From: Parasponia andersonii
Lineage: Eukaryota; Streptophyta; Magnoliopsida; Rosales; Cannabaceae
DNA: 64,000 nucleotides
Reading direction: 5' to 3'
Assembly: GCA_002914805.1 (NCBI GenBank)
Contig: JXTB01000016.1
Span: forward strand, 1,000,823-1,064,822
Below are positions 10,745 through 19,711 of the stretch, one piece after another. The position numbers and the translations under genes were made by a program. Position 1 is the first letter of the stretch. Each line of letters opens with the position of its first letter. The notes beneath the pieces were generated by a model that was not told the origin of the DNA, searched no databases, and worked only from the letters and a program-made list of their open reading frames with translations.

Positions 10745-11399
10745 TGTTATGCCCCGCTCATTTGGTTCCCTAAAATTCAAATGTTACTACCCATGGCTCT
10801 AAGATCCTCTATATATACTGCTCACCCAAAAGGATAGAGGAAGGCCCTAGAATATGGTGGACACTTCTAGAATAATCAAGAGAGGTTTTGGTCATATTAG
10901 AAAACTCTAGATAGTGCTACTAAGTCCTAGAAAGCTCTAGATAAGATCAGATAGTGCTACATGGGTTGGGACGATCCTAGAAGCTCCTAGAGTGACTTGG
11001 TAGAGTTAAGATAGTAGGTGAACCTCCTAGAAGGATCTAGGCTATGCTTGTTCTATATTTCTCCATGTAAATATCTTCATAGATATTACTATTTTATTTG
11101 GGAATATTCTAGACCCTTTGTAAGATCATACCACTTGGCACGATCATAACCCTTGGTTGGTTTAGGCTTTTCCTATATAAAAGACCTCTTGGGTTTATTT
11201 GTATATTAGTCTCATTGGTGAGAGTTGTAAGTATTCTAAGAGTAACATAAAAATTTCATTTACTCAAACTCTCTTATCCTTACCACTTTGTTTCAAAGTT
11301 TACTCTAAGTCCATTTCTTAAGTATTGGTAGGTTAACTTAGTGCGACAGACTGTGCTAAGTGTCGCATGGTTGTCTAGTCTGAGGCTAGGGTCGTGACA
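10745..11399 (+). repeat. Chromovirus 3' LTR
   Basis: 655 bp, TGTTATGCCCC to GTCGTGACA. It is preceded by the polypurine tract and followed by CAGT and segment X. TATA box TATATAAAAGACC near 11175. Confidence 0.9.
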
Positions 11400-11745
11400 C
11401 AGTGCTACGATACCAAGTCTCCAGTTGAGACTTTAATCAAACAGTGACCATCGCTGACTTAATTTAAAATTATGAACTTATTTTTTGGATAGAGTTGAGT
11501 AGTTTCTGACTCAATTCAAGGGTTCCGACCCAAAACTTGGCCAATTAAGATTAATTTATCTCAACCTACCTAAAGTCAACCCACACTTTATCTGTTAAAA
11601 ACTCTATTCAGTTTTAAAAGTTGACAAAAGCGCATAACCTCAAGTGGCCTTTATTTGTGCTTTAAAAAACTTTGATTATTTGTGCATTATGGTTGTTTTC
11701 TTTGCACAATTTTTCTTGTATTCTAAAATAAATGATTTGAAATAA
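11400..11745 (+). repeat. Duplicated segment X, right copy
   Basis: Same sequence as 5504-5848, directly after a full LTR in both places. Here it continues without a break into AT-rich sequence leading to copia gag, so this is the original location. Confidence 0.8.
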
Positions 11746-12270
11746 TATGTTGTCAAAGTAACCTATGTTGTGTAGATTTATTTATTTTGGAATATAAAGA
11801 AGTGTGTGTTAATTATCTATATGGATAATGATTGGCCCAAAAGAAGATCATTATTCAGCCAAATAATGAATACACTTGCTGTGATGAATGTGTGATGATT
11901 ATCAAGTTTCCATGCGAATAATAAGTTGGTCGAAGGAAAGGCTTGTTATTTGGCTGGATTTATTGTTAATATTCGATTACTGCTTAAAGAGTACCACTTT
12001 TATCTAATATAATTCCAAAGACTAAATATTAATGTTGTTCTCGGTATATTGTGATAGGAACCTATTTATATGTTTATTTGTTTAATGTCATGCTAGTATA
12101 TTTTTACTTTGTATGCTTAGTTTATGACATGATACTGATTATGAGTATGTTATTTGGTGTGTTCTCTATTCAGTTTCTGCTTTGAATATATTTGCCAACT
12201 TAAGTTCAATTTTTTTGCTTAACAATACAAATTTTAAGATCTAAAAAATGTGATAATTATATTAGGTTGT

Positions 12271-12960
12271 ATGGACCTTGACCTAGCATTAACCCTTATG
12301 TTGCTCTTACTACTAAAAGTTCTACTAAGCAGAAGACATATAGTGAAAAGTGGGAGCAATCTAATCGTATGTGAATCATGGTTTTAAATCATACCATTCT
12401 AGAAATTATGAGGAGCTTTTTACCAAAGGAGTAAAATGATAAAGCATTTCTAGCCGCACTTGAGAAATTATATTTCAAGAATGAGAAAACTGAGATAATT
12501 AGTAAAAAAACTCATCTCAATGAAGTATAACGGCAAAGGAAACATTCAGGAATATATTATGCAAATGTCTCATCTTACAGACAAGCTTAAGAAACTGAAG
12601 TTAAAGATGTTGAAAGACATATTATTAGCCTTGGTCCTTATCTCTTTTCCTACACAATATAAGAATCTTAAAGACCATATATAACACCTAGAAGAAAAAA
12701 TAAGCTCTCAATAAGCCCATCTCAATTTATGCATAAGAAGAAGAGAAGATCAAAGGTAAAAAGATTGAAAGTACTCATTTAGCAACAATCTCTAAAGCAA
12801 AAAAGAAAGAAGACTAAAGATCAAGGAGCTGCAGTTAGGAACTTCATATAATAAGGTGCAAAAGAAAAAGGATGAGGAGTTTACCTATTTCTTGAGTAAG
12901 AAGGCTGGACATATAAAGTAGGAATTTTTCAAGTAAGCTACCTGGTGCATAAAAAGAGTA
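12271..12960 (+). pseudogene. Copia gag (broken)
   Basis: Starts ATGGACCTTGACCTAGCA (MDLDLAL), a start common to plant copia gag proteins. Shifted frames then carry AFLAALEKLYFKNEKTE, HLNEVKYNGKGNIQEYI and MSHLTDKLKKLKLK, typical of the UBN2-type gag domain. Around 12890-12950 a remnant of the zinc knuckle (KKAGHIK-EFFK) has lost its cysteines. Several stops and frame changes; not functional. Confidence 0.75.
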
Positions 12961-13020
12961 AGTTTCTTAATTTTATCTGTTTTGAAGTTTTTTTTGCTTT
13001 CATACCCAGACATACTTGAT

Positions 13021-14130
13021 GAATGGATACTGGTACCACTAATCATATAAGTGTGTCTATTCAGAATTGCTTAAGGAGCCATTCCTAAGTGATGCTGAAA
13101 GATTAATTAATATGGGAAACGATGATAAAGCAAAAGTTGAGGTCATGAGGATATTTAGGTTATAGTTAGAAACCGGTTGTTTTTTAGGTTTGAATGATAT
13201 ACACTTTTGTTGTACAATCATTTAGACAGAATTTAATTTCTATTTCTTCTTTAGACTAATCCAGTTATATTTGTTCATTTAGAAATAATAAATTTAGTCT
13301 TTTATGATTTAAATATTATTGTTACTAGTTCCTTGATTGATAACTTTTATTAATTAGATACTATTGTCTCATTTAATGAAATCTTGTATATTGAGAAACA
13401 CAAATTAACTAGTGAGGATTCCTCTATGTTATGACTTAAGCTTTTAGAATATAACTCTAAACAAAGAATGAAGAGACTAGTGTCAGATGAAATTCTTGAT
13501 CTACTTGAGCTAACAAACTTCAAAGTCTGTGTTAAGTGCATTAAGGAGAAACAGACAAACATACAGATATTAGGTACCAATAGGAGTTCCGGGATCTTAG
13601 AATTGATACAAACTGATATCTTTGGACTATTTCTTTTGGTTTTTTGGAATAGCCAACAATATTCCATTACGTTCATAGACAATTACTTTTACTATAGGTA
13701 CCTATATTTGATTCATAAGAAGTCACAATCTATGGACATATTTAAGGCTTTCAAAGCTGAACTTGAAATCAACTAGGTCAAAAAATTAAAGCTATCAAAT
13801 TTGATCATGGTGTACGGTATGTATGATAGATCAAGTGAACAACATCTAGGATCCTTCGTTAAATTCATAGAGGAATATAGAATTATCTCACAATACATAA
13901 TATTCAGAAAACCTAGCATGAATGGTATTACTGAGAGACAAAATAAGTCACTTAAAGACATAGTGATAAGTAAGATTAGTCATTCTTCTTTACCTAAATC
14001 ACTCTAAAGAGAAGCACTCAAGACTGCAGTTTATATACTAAACAGGATTCCAAGTAAAGTAGTAGTAAAAAACTCATGCGAGTTATAGATAGGCAAGAAG
14101 CCTAACGTTAGGATATTATCTAGAGGTTTG
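13021..14130 (+). pseudogene. Copia protease and integrase remnant
   Basis: The protease site MDTGTTNHIS is readable near 13025-13055. A pre-integrase zinc region follows (SKQRMKRLVSDEILDLLELTNF, VCVKCIKEKQT) at 13455-13560. The integrase core runs 13561-14130 with IQTDIFG, FIDNYFYYRYLY, FRKPSMNGITERQNKSL and REALKTAVYILNRIPSK. Stops occur at 13774, 14005 and 14086. The sequence then passes straight into an LTR-like segment with no reverse transcriptase or RNase H, so the 3' half of pol is deleted. Confidence 0.8.
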
Positions 14131-14340
14131 ATCGTGGAAGATCATTAATCTTTGTATTCTAGTGTTTGTGATCAAACTCTACTATTTTTATGATCATGAG
14201 CTTGTTTTCCTTAACCACAGTAGCTATGGATCTATGTATTTTTTTTTTTTGGGTTCTCAACAAAGTTATTTTGATAATTTGAAACGATTGATCTTATGAT
14301 TATATTAGGTCAATTTTCAATCCATGAATTATTATCAAAT
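14130..14340 (+). repeat. Copia 3' LTR remnant
   Basis: Counterpart of 4320-4540 (GGAAGATCATTAAT, GATCATGAGCTTG, TTTTGATAATTTGAAACG). It begins abruptly after the integrase remnant, so its 5' part was lost in the deletion that removed reverse transcriptase. Confidence 0.55.
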
Positions 14341-15204
14341 TATGGCAAAAAAATAAAAAAAAAAAACAAAAATAAAACCAAAAAAAGAGGGTTAAAGTTA
14401 GTTTAAGGCTTTGTTTGAAAATTAAATTGTGCTACTAAATTGTGCTGAGGACATAAATTGCGAGGAAGAAAAATAACGGAAAACATACCCCTAAAACTTC
14501 ATAGAGGTTTTTTTTTTTTAAAAAAATATCTTTCAATTAAAATGTGAATATTCTAAACACTCTAAAGCTAGTTAAATTTAGTTCTTACCTTTTTAAAATA
14601 AAGTTTCGCTCATTTTTTGAACTTTAGGATCCAAACGAAAAAAAATTAAAATCGTCTGATAAAAAATTCCTTTCCTCCTAAAAGCGGAGCTCCAAACCTA
14701 ACCCTTAATGGAATTAATGAGCTGCATGTACACTTTTCGAAATACAAATTGAGAACACACTGGAATATACGTTTCTTGTGGGCCTCTATTTCAACTGTTT
14801 GTAGTGTAAGCCACCAAAGGAGTTGTGGATCAATGTTCCAAGTGTTCCACTTTTTTTTTTTTCGAATTTGTTAGTAGTATATTTTTCTTTCTTTTTTTTT
14901 TTTCACTACATTTTCAAGAAAAGTCTATAAACTGTTTTATGTAAACAAGACAGAAGAGAATTATAAGATACAACACAAGGCCTAACTTTGACTTACAAAT
15001 TATTTTTAAAAAAAAATTTCTATTCTACAATTTTTATTTTTATTTTTTAAAAATTATGTTATAAGCCAATCGACTTTTGGTCTCGAGTGTGAACTATGTG
15101 CTTGACTTTTTAGGTAGTCTCTGGCTTGGTGATTTCATATCTTTCTGCGTCTTTTCAGGAAGTGGAAGAAGAGAAGAGCAAGAGGATCTGTAAAGGAAAG
15201 AACG
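14341..15204. other. Non-coding stretch upstream of BURP gene 1
   Basis: Rich in A and T runs. 14408-14708 has ends that partly mirror each other (AAGGCTTTGTTTG and the complement of GGAGCTCCAAACCTAAC), a possible decayed inverted-repeat DNA element. The BURP promoter should lie in 14900-15200; a possible TATA-like TTATAAG is near 15058. Confidence 0.4.
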
Positions 15205-16285
15205 ATGAGTTTTGGAGTTACTTCTTGGAATCTCTTACTTCATATTCTACTTGTCATGGTAAAACTGCGAACTTTGTTCATTCTTTTAAGTACTTTCGCG
15301 AAACTCAGAGAAGGACTTATTGTAGAAGCAGGACATGAATTCTCCTAACTACAGAGTTTTTCTCTGAGGTTTAATGTTTAATTACTTAGACTATGATTTT
15401 AAGTATTGACAACAGTAGATACTTATGCATAACCTTTTTGTTCTTTCAAAATTTTATCCGGATTTATGCCGCTTCATGATTTTGCAGCTTGCTAATAATG
15501 GTAGCGAATCTAGGAAGATGAGTCAAGAAAATTGGGAAGGTATTGGAAGTAGTCTACAACTCCCAAGTGTGATCAAGGATGATGTGGATCAAAATGACCA
15601 GTCCTCGATGATTTTCTTTACTGTAAAAGACCTGAAAGTTGGGGAAAAATTGCCTATTTACTTTCCCAGGAAAGACCCTTCAAGCTCTCCTCACTTACTG
15701 CCAAGAGATGAAGCCGCTTCAATCCCTTTTTCACTGAAAGAACTCCCTCAACTTCTCAACTTGTTCTCTTTCTCTCAGGACTCTCCCCAAGCCAAAGCCA
15801 TGCAGTATACACTGAGGACATGTGAGTTAGAGCCCATCAAAGGAGAGACCAAGTTCTGTGCTACTTCCTTGGATTCCATGCTCGATTTCACGAGCGGTGT
15901 GTTCGACTTGGAGAGAGATTTTAGCGTTGTGACGACTACCTTCTTGACCAATTCGAGTACCTCTTTCCAAAACTATACCATCTTAGAAGTTCCTAAAGAG
16001 ATCTTAAGTTCAAAGATGGTTGCGTGCCATACCATGCCTTACCCCTATGTAATCTTCTATTGCCATTACGAGGAGAGTGAGAACAAGGTGTTCAAAATCT
16101 TATTAGGTGGTGAAAATGGAGACAAGGTTGAGGCTGTTGCTGTTTGTCACATGGATACTTCGCATTGGAGCCGTGATCATGTATCGTTCCACTTACTTAG
16201 GATCGAGCCCGGGACTTTGCCTGTGTGCCATTTCTTCCCGGCTGATCATCTTTTATGGTTTCAACCACCTAGTTTGATCCAGTAA
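15205..16285 (+). CDS. BURP-domain protein 1, intact, two exons
   Basis: Secreted BURP-domain protein of 283 residues. Exon 1 (15205-15258, 18 codons) encodes a hydrophobic signal peptide (MSFGVTSWNLLLHILLVM) and ends at GTAAAA. The 229-bp intron ends TTTTGCAG at 15487, and exon 2 (15488-16285) continues in phase 0 with LANNGSES, so cleavage after LA is likely. The start was chosen because it gives a signal peptide and a clean splice, as in the second copy at 26140. After a short acidic linker come the domain landmarks: FFTVKDLKVGEKLPIYF, LPRDEAASIPFS, SPQAKAM, CATSLDSMLDF, then CH-x10-CH-x26-CH-x25-CH near the C-terminus. BURP proteins are plant-specific apoplast or cell-wall proteins linked to seed, fruit and stress biology; the short linker is compatible with USP/RD22-like types, but I cannot fix the subfamily. 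Confidence 0.93.
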
Positions 16286-16547
16286 CATCGGTGGATAACA
16301 CTCTGTTATGTAGCAGTAGTACCTTGTGTGTATGCCGAATGTAATGCAAATGTATTAATGTGAGGCAGAGTTAGTAGCGTAAAAGTTCTATTCCGTAGTT
16401 CTTTCTAAGTGTAGAAAGAATAACCAGTGTTTCCATCTAATAAATCTCGTATTTATCCATCTAATAAATCTCGTATTTATTATGTCAAGAATCATCTTCA
16501 TAAGCTGTTGAACTCTACTGATTTCTCTCTTTGCAAGCATATCTTTT

Positions 16548-16971
16548 AGGCTTTTTTTGGTAGAGTAGAGAAAGAAAGAAAATAAGAGTGAAGGAAAAAT
16601 TAGAAGAGAAACAAAATATATATGATAGAAATAAAAATATTTTTCTTCCACAATTATTTAGTATGAAAAGAAAAAAGAAAATTAATTTGTTTGAAAATGA
16701 TTATTTTACGTCCAATATAATGATTTTAAAAATTAATTTCTAAAGTTAATTTGATAAATTTATTTTTGTGATTGATTAAAGTATTTTTTTTATTCTAATT
16801 TTCTCTCCAATTTAAAATGAAAAAATTTTATAAGCCTCATTTCACTTTTTTCCTCCCAATTTCTCATGCATTTTATCTTTTTCTTTCTTTTCCTTCCTAA
16901 TAAACTACCAATTTTTTTCTTTTCCTTTCCCTTTTCCCTCCTACCCTTTCCTTCCTCTCCAAGCATAGCCT
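16548..16971. mobile_element. Possible inverted-repeat DNA element (MITE-like)
   Basis: The left end AGGCTTTTTTTGG and the reverse complement of the right end, AGGCTATGCTTGG, match at 10 of 13 positions. The interior is purine-rich on the left and pyrimidine-rich on the right, so the single strand could fold back. About 424 bp. No convincing target duplication was found at the edges, so family and exact borders are uncertain. Confidence 0.35.
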
Positions 16972-17432
16972 TGAACCAAGGGAACATTTTCGTTAGGCCG
17001 TGGTTTAATGAAGAGGATTTCCCTATGCTTTCAAGAATCCAACAGTTTATGTTTGTGGTTTTGCAGTGTCCCAAGGACCTCCTTTGAACTAGACGTACTG
17101 ATCAGGAACCAATAACGTACTAATCATTTTTTCCCCCGGTTCCCATTGGAGCATGAGGCAAAATAATTTTTTAAAAAAATAGTATTTTAATTTTTTTTAA
17201 TGGAAATTGGTGATATTCCTGTCTTGTTTTTTGCATGTGCATTTGTGTCAGTGATAATGCATAGGTAGGTTGGACATCTAGGTACTAGAGCCTAAAGCAG
17301 GCAGAGAAAGCAAGAGTTGACTTTTTCGGAGTGGGGAGAAAGGAAGATACGGCCTATCACCCACTAACATATCTTAGAATATGAAGCATTAATACAACTA
17401 CGAACTTAACAAAAAAAAGCAGCCAAATCTAC

Positions 17433-17640
17433 TGCTTTCACTTGTTCTTATTTTGTCTCATAATTCTCTCAAGAATAATATCTTGGGAGAGTTGAACAAA
17501 GAAGATGACGCCGGTGCCAGTCAAAGCGAAAGCTCCCTATTGTTTATCCTTGTCATGCCCTTCTCGAAGAGTTGACTTTAGCATTCGGAGTACCTCAGCA
17601 GGACAGCTAAACATAGACTCGACTAAATTTTGGAATTTTT
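17433..17640 (-). pseudogene. Unassigned coding-like remnant with an in-frame stop
   Basis: On the minus strand one frame reads CPAEVLRMLKSTLREGHDKDKQ, one TAG, then GAFALTGTGVIFFVQLSQDI to a stop. Local GC is higher than in the surrounding DNA and the frame stays open on both sides of the single stop, which suggests a decayed exon. I do not recognise the family. Confidence 0.25.
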
Positions 17641-17706
17641 TTCTTGTGTATGATGCTTATATATGTGTCCACACTTCTTAGCTCTTTTTTCTGCAGAATT
17701 TGGTTT

Positions 17707-17894
17707 AACAGAGAATTATTTTCTTTTTGTTAAATCCTTAAGCTTCCCTTGATCAAGCAGAACCATAGGTTTAATGTTATAGATACATTTGATATATTTC
17801 AACAAAGAATTATTTTCTTTTTGTTAAATCCTTAAGCTTCCCTTAATCAGGCTGAACCATAGGTTTAATGTTATAGACACATCTGATATATTGA
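17707..17894. repeat. 94-bp tandem duplication
   Basis: Two copies with period 94 bp, sharing AGAATTATTTTCTTTTTG, CCTTAAGCTTCCCTT and CCATAGGTTTAATGTTATAG. They differ at a handful of positions. Confidence 0.85.
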
Positions 17895-18128
17895 ATCAAA
17901 GAAAAATATATGGCTGAGCTTAATAGCTTCAATTAGCATAGTTGAAGGTGGATCATTGATTATACTTGTCCAAGGAGATCTGAGGTCTTCTGGCTCTGCC
18001 ATGATTGAAGTTAGAAAATATTTGTGACAACAAAAAGTAGTAGGATAAGGGCCAAAATATGCTGCAAGATCACAATAACTAGAAGTAACTTTATATGTGA
18101 TACATTCTTCAGATGTAGCATCTATCAA
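17871..18128 (-). other. Unassigned open reading frame
   Basis: An 85-codon frame on the minus strand (MIDATSEECITYKV at the start, SPWTSIINDPPSTML later). Its start region follows CATTTGATAG and may be a splice acceptor rather than a translation start. Its last codons fall in the 94-bp tandem duplication. No family recognised; it could be a gene relic or chance. Confidence 0.2.
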
Positions 18129-18718
18129 ATGAAAATATTTCTTAATTTCCTAACAAAAACTTAATGTAGTTGTGGATAATTTCCGTCGGGAATGACAAAA
18201 CTAGCTTTGACACGAGGCGTTTGAGAGTGCAACATCGTTATGCATTGTTCACCAAGTGCAAATAAAACAATGGTTATTTATCTTAATTTTGTCATTTTTG
18301 AAGCGTTTCCTGTTCTGTGTTCAACTGCTGCTGCTTGGTGTTTGTTGCTATTGCTAAGACAAGAAGTAGATAAAAAATAAATCTTTTGAATAATCACATA
18401 GTTCTTGCTCAGTTCATATGATTCTAACTTAATCTCAAACTCTGATCAAAAGAAGCAGCTGCAAGCAAAAGTCTCTACTCTTGGTAATCGATTCATTTTT
18501 CAGAGTTATTACACAGAAAAAAAATTACAATGGTTTTCTTTTGTTCTATATAGTTTCAAAACATGCATTAATTATACAATAAGGAATTTCCAAGATAGAA
18601 CCCGCATATTATCACCGATATAATATAGCAAATTAACTTCCCTACTGATAAAAACATCATTCAGCTACAACTGCCTTAGCATTAACTGAGATGGAAGAAT
18701 AAATTAAGGAGAGATCTA

Positions 18719-18743
18719 GAGAGAGAGAGAGAGAGAGAGAGAG
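18719..18743. repeat. GA microsatellite
   Basis: Uninterrupted GA dinucleotides, about 12 units, in the 3' flank of the organ-specific gene. Confidence 0.9.
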
Positions 18744-18920
18744 TCAAAAAGAAAATAAACCCCGCAAACTCCAAGCACAATCTACTAAAACTGCTAAATA
18801 TATACTAAATATTGTACAAAACATGACCAGTCCTCTGCTTCAAACTCTGTCTAATAGTAATAGAGAAATCATCTGTATATATAGATATATCAGCTACATA
18901 CATATATATGATCCTGGCTT

Positions 18921-19653
18921 TCAGTCACGCCTGATTTGGTTAATAACTTGTTGAAGTTGTTGATGATGTTTGGTCTGGAACTCATGAACTGAAGGCATAT
19001 GATCATCGAGTACTCCTTCAGGCTGAGAATGGCTGCTGTGGTATATGATAACATTAGGCCGAACATCGAAATCCTTGACGAAACGATCCCGCTTGGCCGA
19101 GCCAGGAGGGAGAGATGGCAGGCCTTCTTCATGGAAAAGATCTTTGATTGCGTCTGGCATAGGCTGGTTTTTCATTATGCTCTTCCAGTAGTCTCCCGCA
19201 TCTTTTCTAGCATAGCTTAAGTTCCCCAGCTGTTTCGAAAAACGAAGAAGAACTAACTAGGTGAGCATACAAAACTGAAGTAGTTTATTTGACAGTTAAA
19301 AATATATGACGTTGGAGAAATCACAGAAAACCCATCTGGTCCCCTAGTAGATCTCACACTAAACTATCTTCAGATACGGTTTTGATGCACTCAAACTATG
19401 TTGAAGATAACATTTTGTATCAAATCTATAAAGGGTCATGTTCAAAGTCTCAAAATATATAACTGGTGAGAAATTCTCAGCAGCAAAGAGTATATGTCGA
19501 AAAATATAAGAAATACTGAACTAAAAAGAAAAAAAAGATGAATTTAATTAAAGTACATATGAATGGGATGAAGACTTTTTTATCTTTCTTTTTTCCAGAT
19601 ATGCTTACCAAGAGAATAGAGCAGAGAACGACGAATGCAGTGATCGACTTCAT
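18921..19653 (-). CDS. Organ-specific protein S2/P4-like, two exons
   Basis: Small secreted protein on the minus strand. Exon 1 (19653-19609) encodes a signal peptide (MKSITAFVVLCSILL) and ends CTCTTG|GTAAGC. The 379-bp intron ends AAACAG, and exon 2 (19229-18921) continues in phase 0 with LGNLSYARKDAGDYWKS. It then shows the family block MKNQPMPDAI, an FVKDFDVRPNVIIYH motif and a His/Gln-rich tail ending at the TGA at 18923-18921. These match the plant 'organ-specific protein' family (P4/S2 of pea), small extracellular proteins of unknown biochemical role often expressed in one organ. Length about 117 residues, only one copy of the KDFD-RPNVIIYH motif. It is a complete gene in a low-coding neighbourhood, divergent from nothing close by, between BURP genes 1 and 2 and opposite to both. 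Confidence 0.9.
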
Positions 19654-19703
19654 GTTTGTTGCTTATTCGAATGGTATTCTCCGAACTCTGACTGTTATGA
19701 CCT

Positions 19704-19711
19704 TTTATAGG
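19704..19711 (-). promoter_or_regulatory. TATA box of the organ-specific protein gene
   Basis: On the minus strand CTATAAAAGG lies about 50 bases before the start codon at 19653, normal spacing for a plant promoter with a short leader. Confidence 0.7.

Larger units (their letters stand above)
4850..11399 (+). mobile_element. Chromovirus-type Ty3/gypsy retrotransposon with rearranged left end
   Basis: The order is LTR (4850-5503), 345-bp segment, truncated LTR (5845-6098), primer binding site, gag, protease, reverse transcriptase, RNase H, integrase, chromodomain, polypurine tract, LTR (10745-11399). A chromodomain downstream of integrase marks the chromovirus branch of Ty3/gypsy. CAGT sits directly before the first LTR and directly after both full LTRs, consistent with a 4-bp target duplication. 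All reading frames carry stops or frameshifts, so the copy cannot be autonomous. Confidence 0.85.
4320..14340 (+). mobile_element. Degenerate Ty1/copia retrotransposon carrying a nested gypsy element
   Basis: Related direct repeats at about 4320-4540 and 14130-14340 bracket a copia-order coding region: gag from 12271, protease near 13025, then integrase to about 14130. The reverse transcriptase and RNase H that follow integrase in copia elements are missing, so there is a large 3' internal deletion. Frames are broken repeatedly, so it is long dead. A gypsy element and flanking rearrangement (4850-11745) split its 5' region. Outer borders are approximate. Confidence 0.65.
16286..18920. other. 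Gap between BURP gene 1 and the organ-specific gene
   Basis: Mostly AT-rich and non-coding. It holds a possible inverted-repeat element (16548-16971), a small coding-like remnant (17433-17640), a 94-bp tandem duplication (17707-17894), an unassigned minus-strand open frame (17871-18128) and a GA microsatellite (18719-18743). The 3' UTR of BURP gene 1 should end within the first 150 bases. Confidence 0.6.

Noticed and set aside
14408..14708. Inverted-repeat element with ends AAGGCTTTGTTTG and GGAGCTCCAAACC
   Set aside because: End similarity is short and no target duplication was found; too weak to call.
15126..15338. 70-codon plus-strand frame upstream of BURP gene 1
   Set aside because: Different phase from the signal-peptide exon, crosses the splice donor at 15259 and has no recognisable domain.
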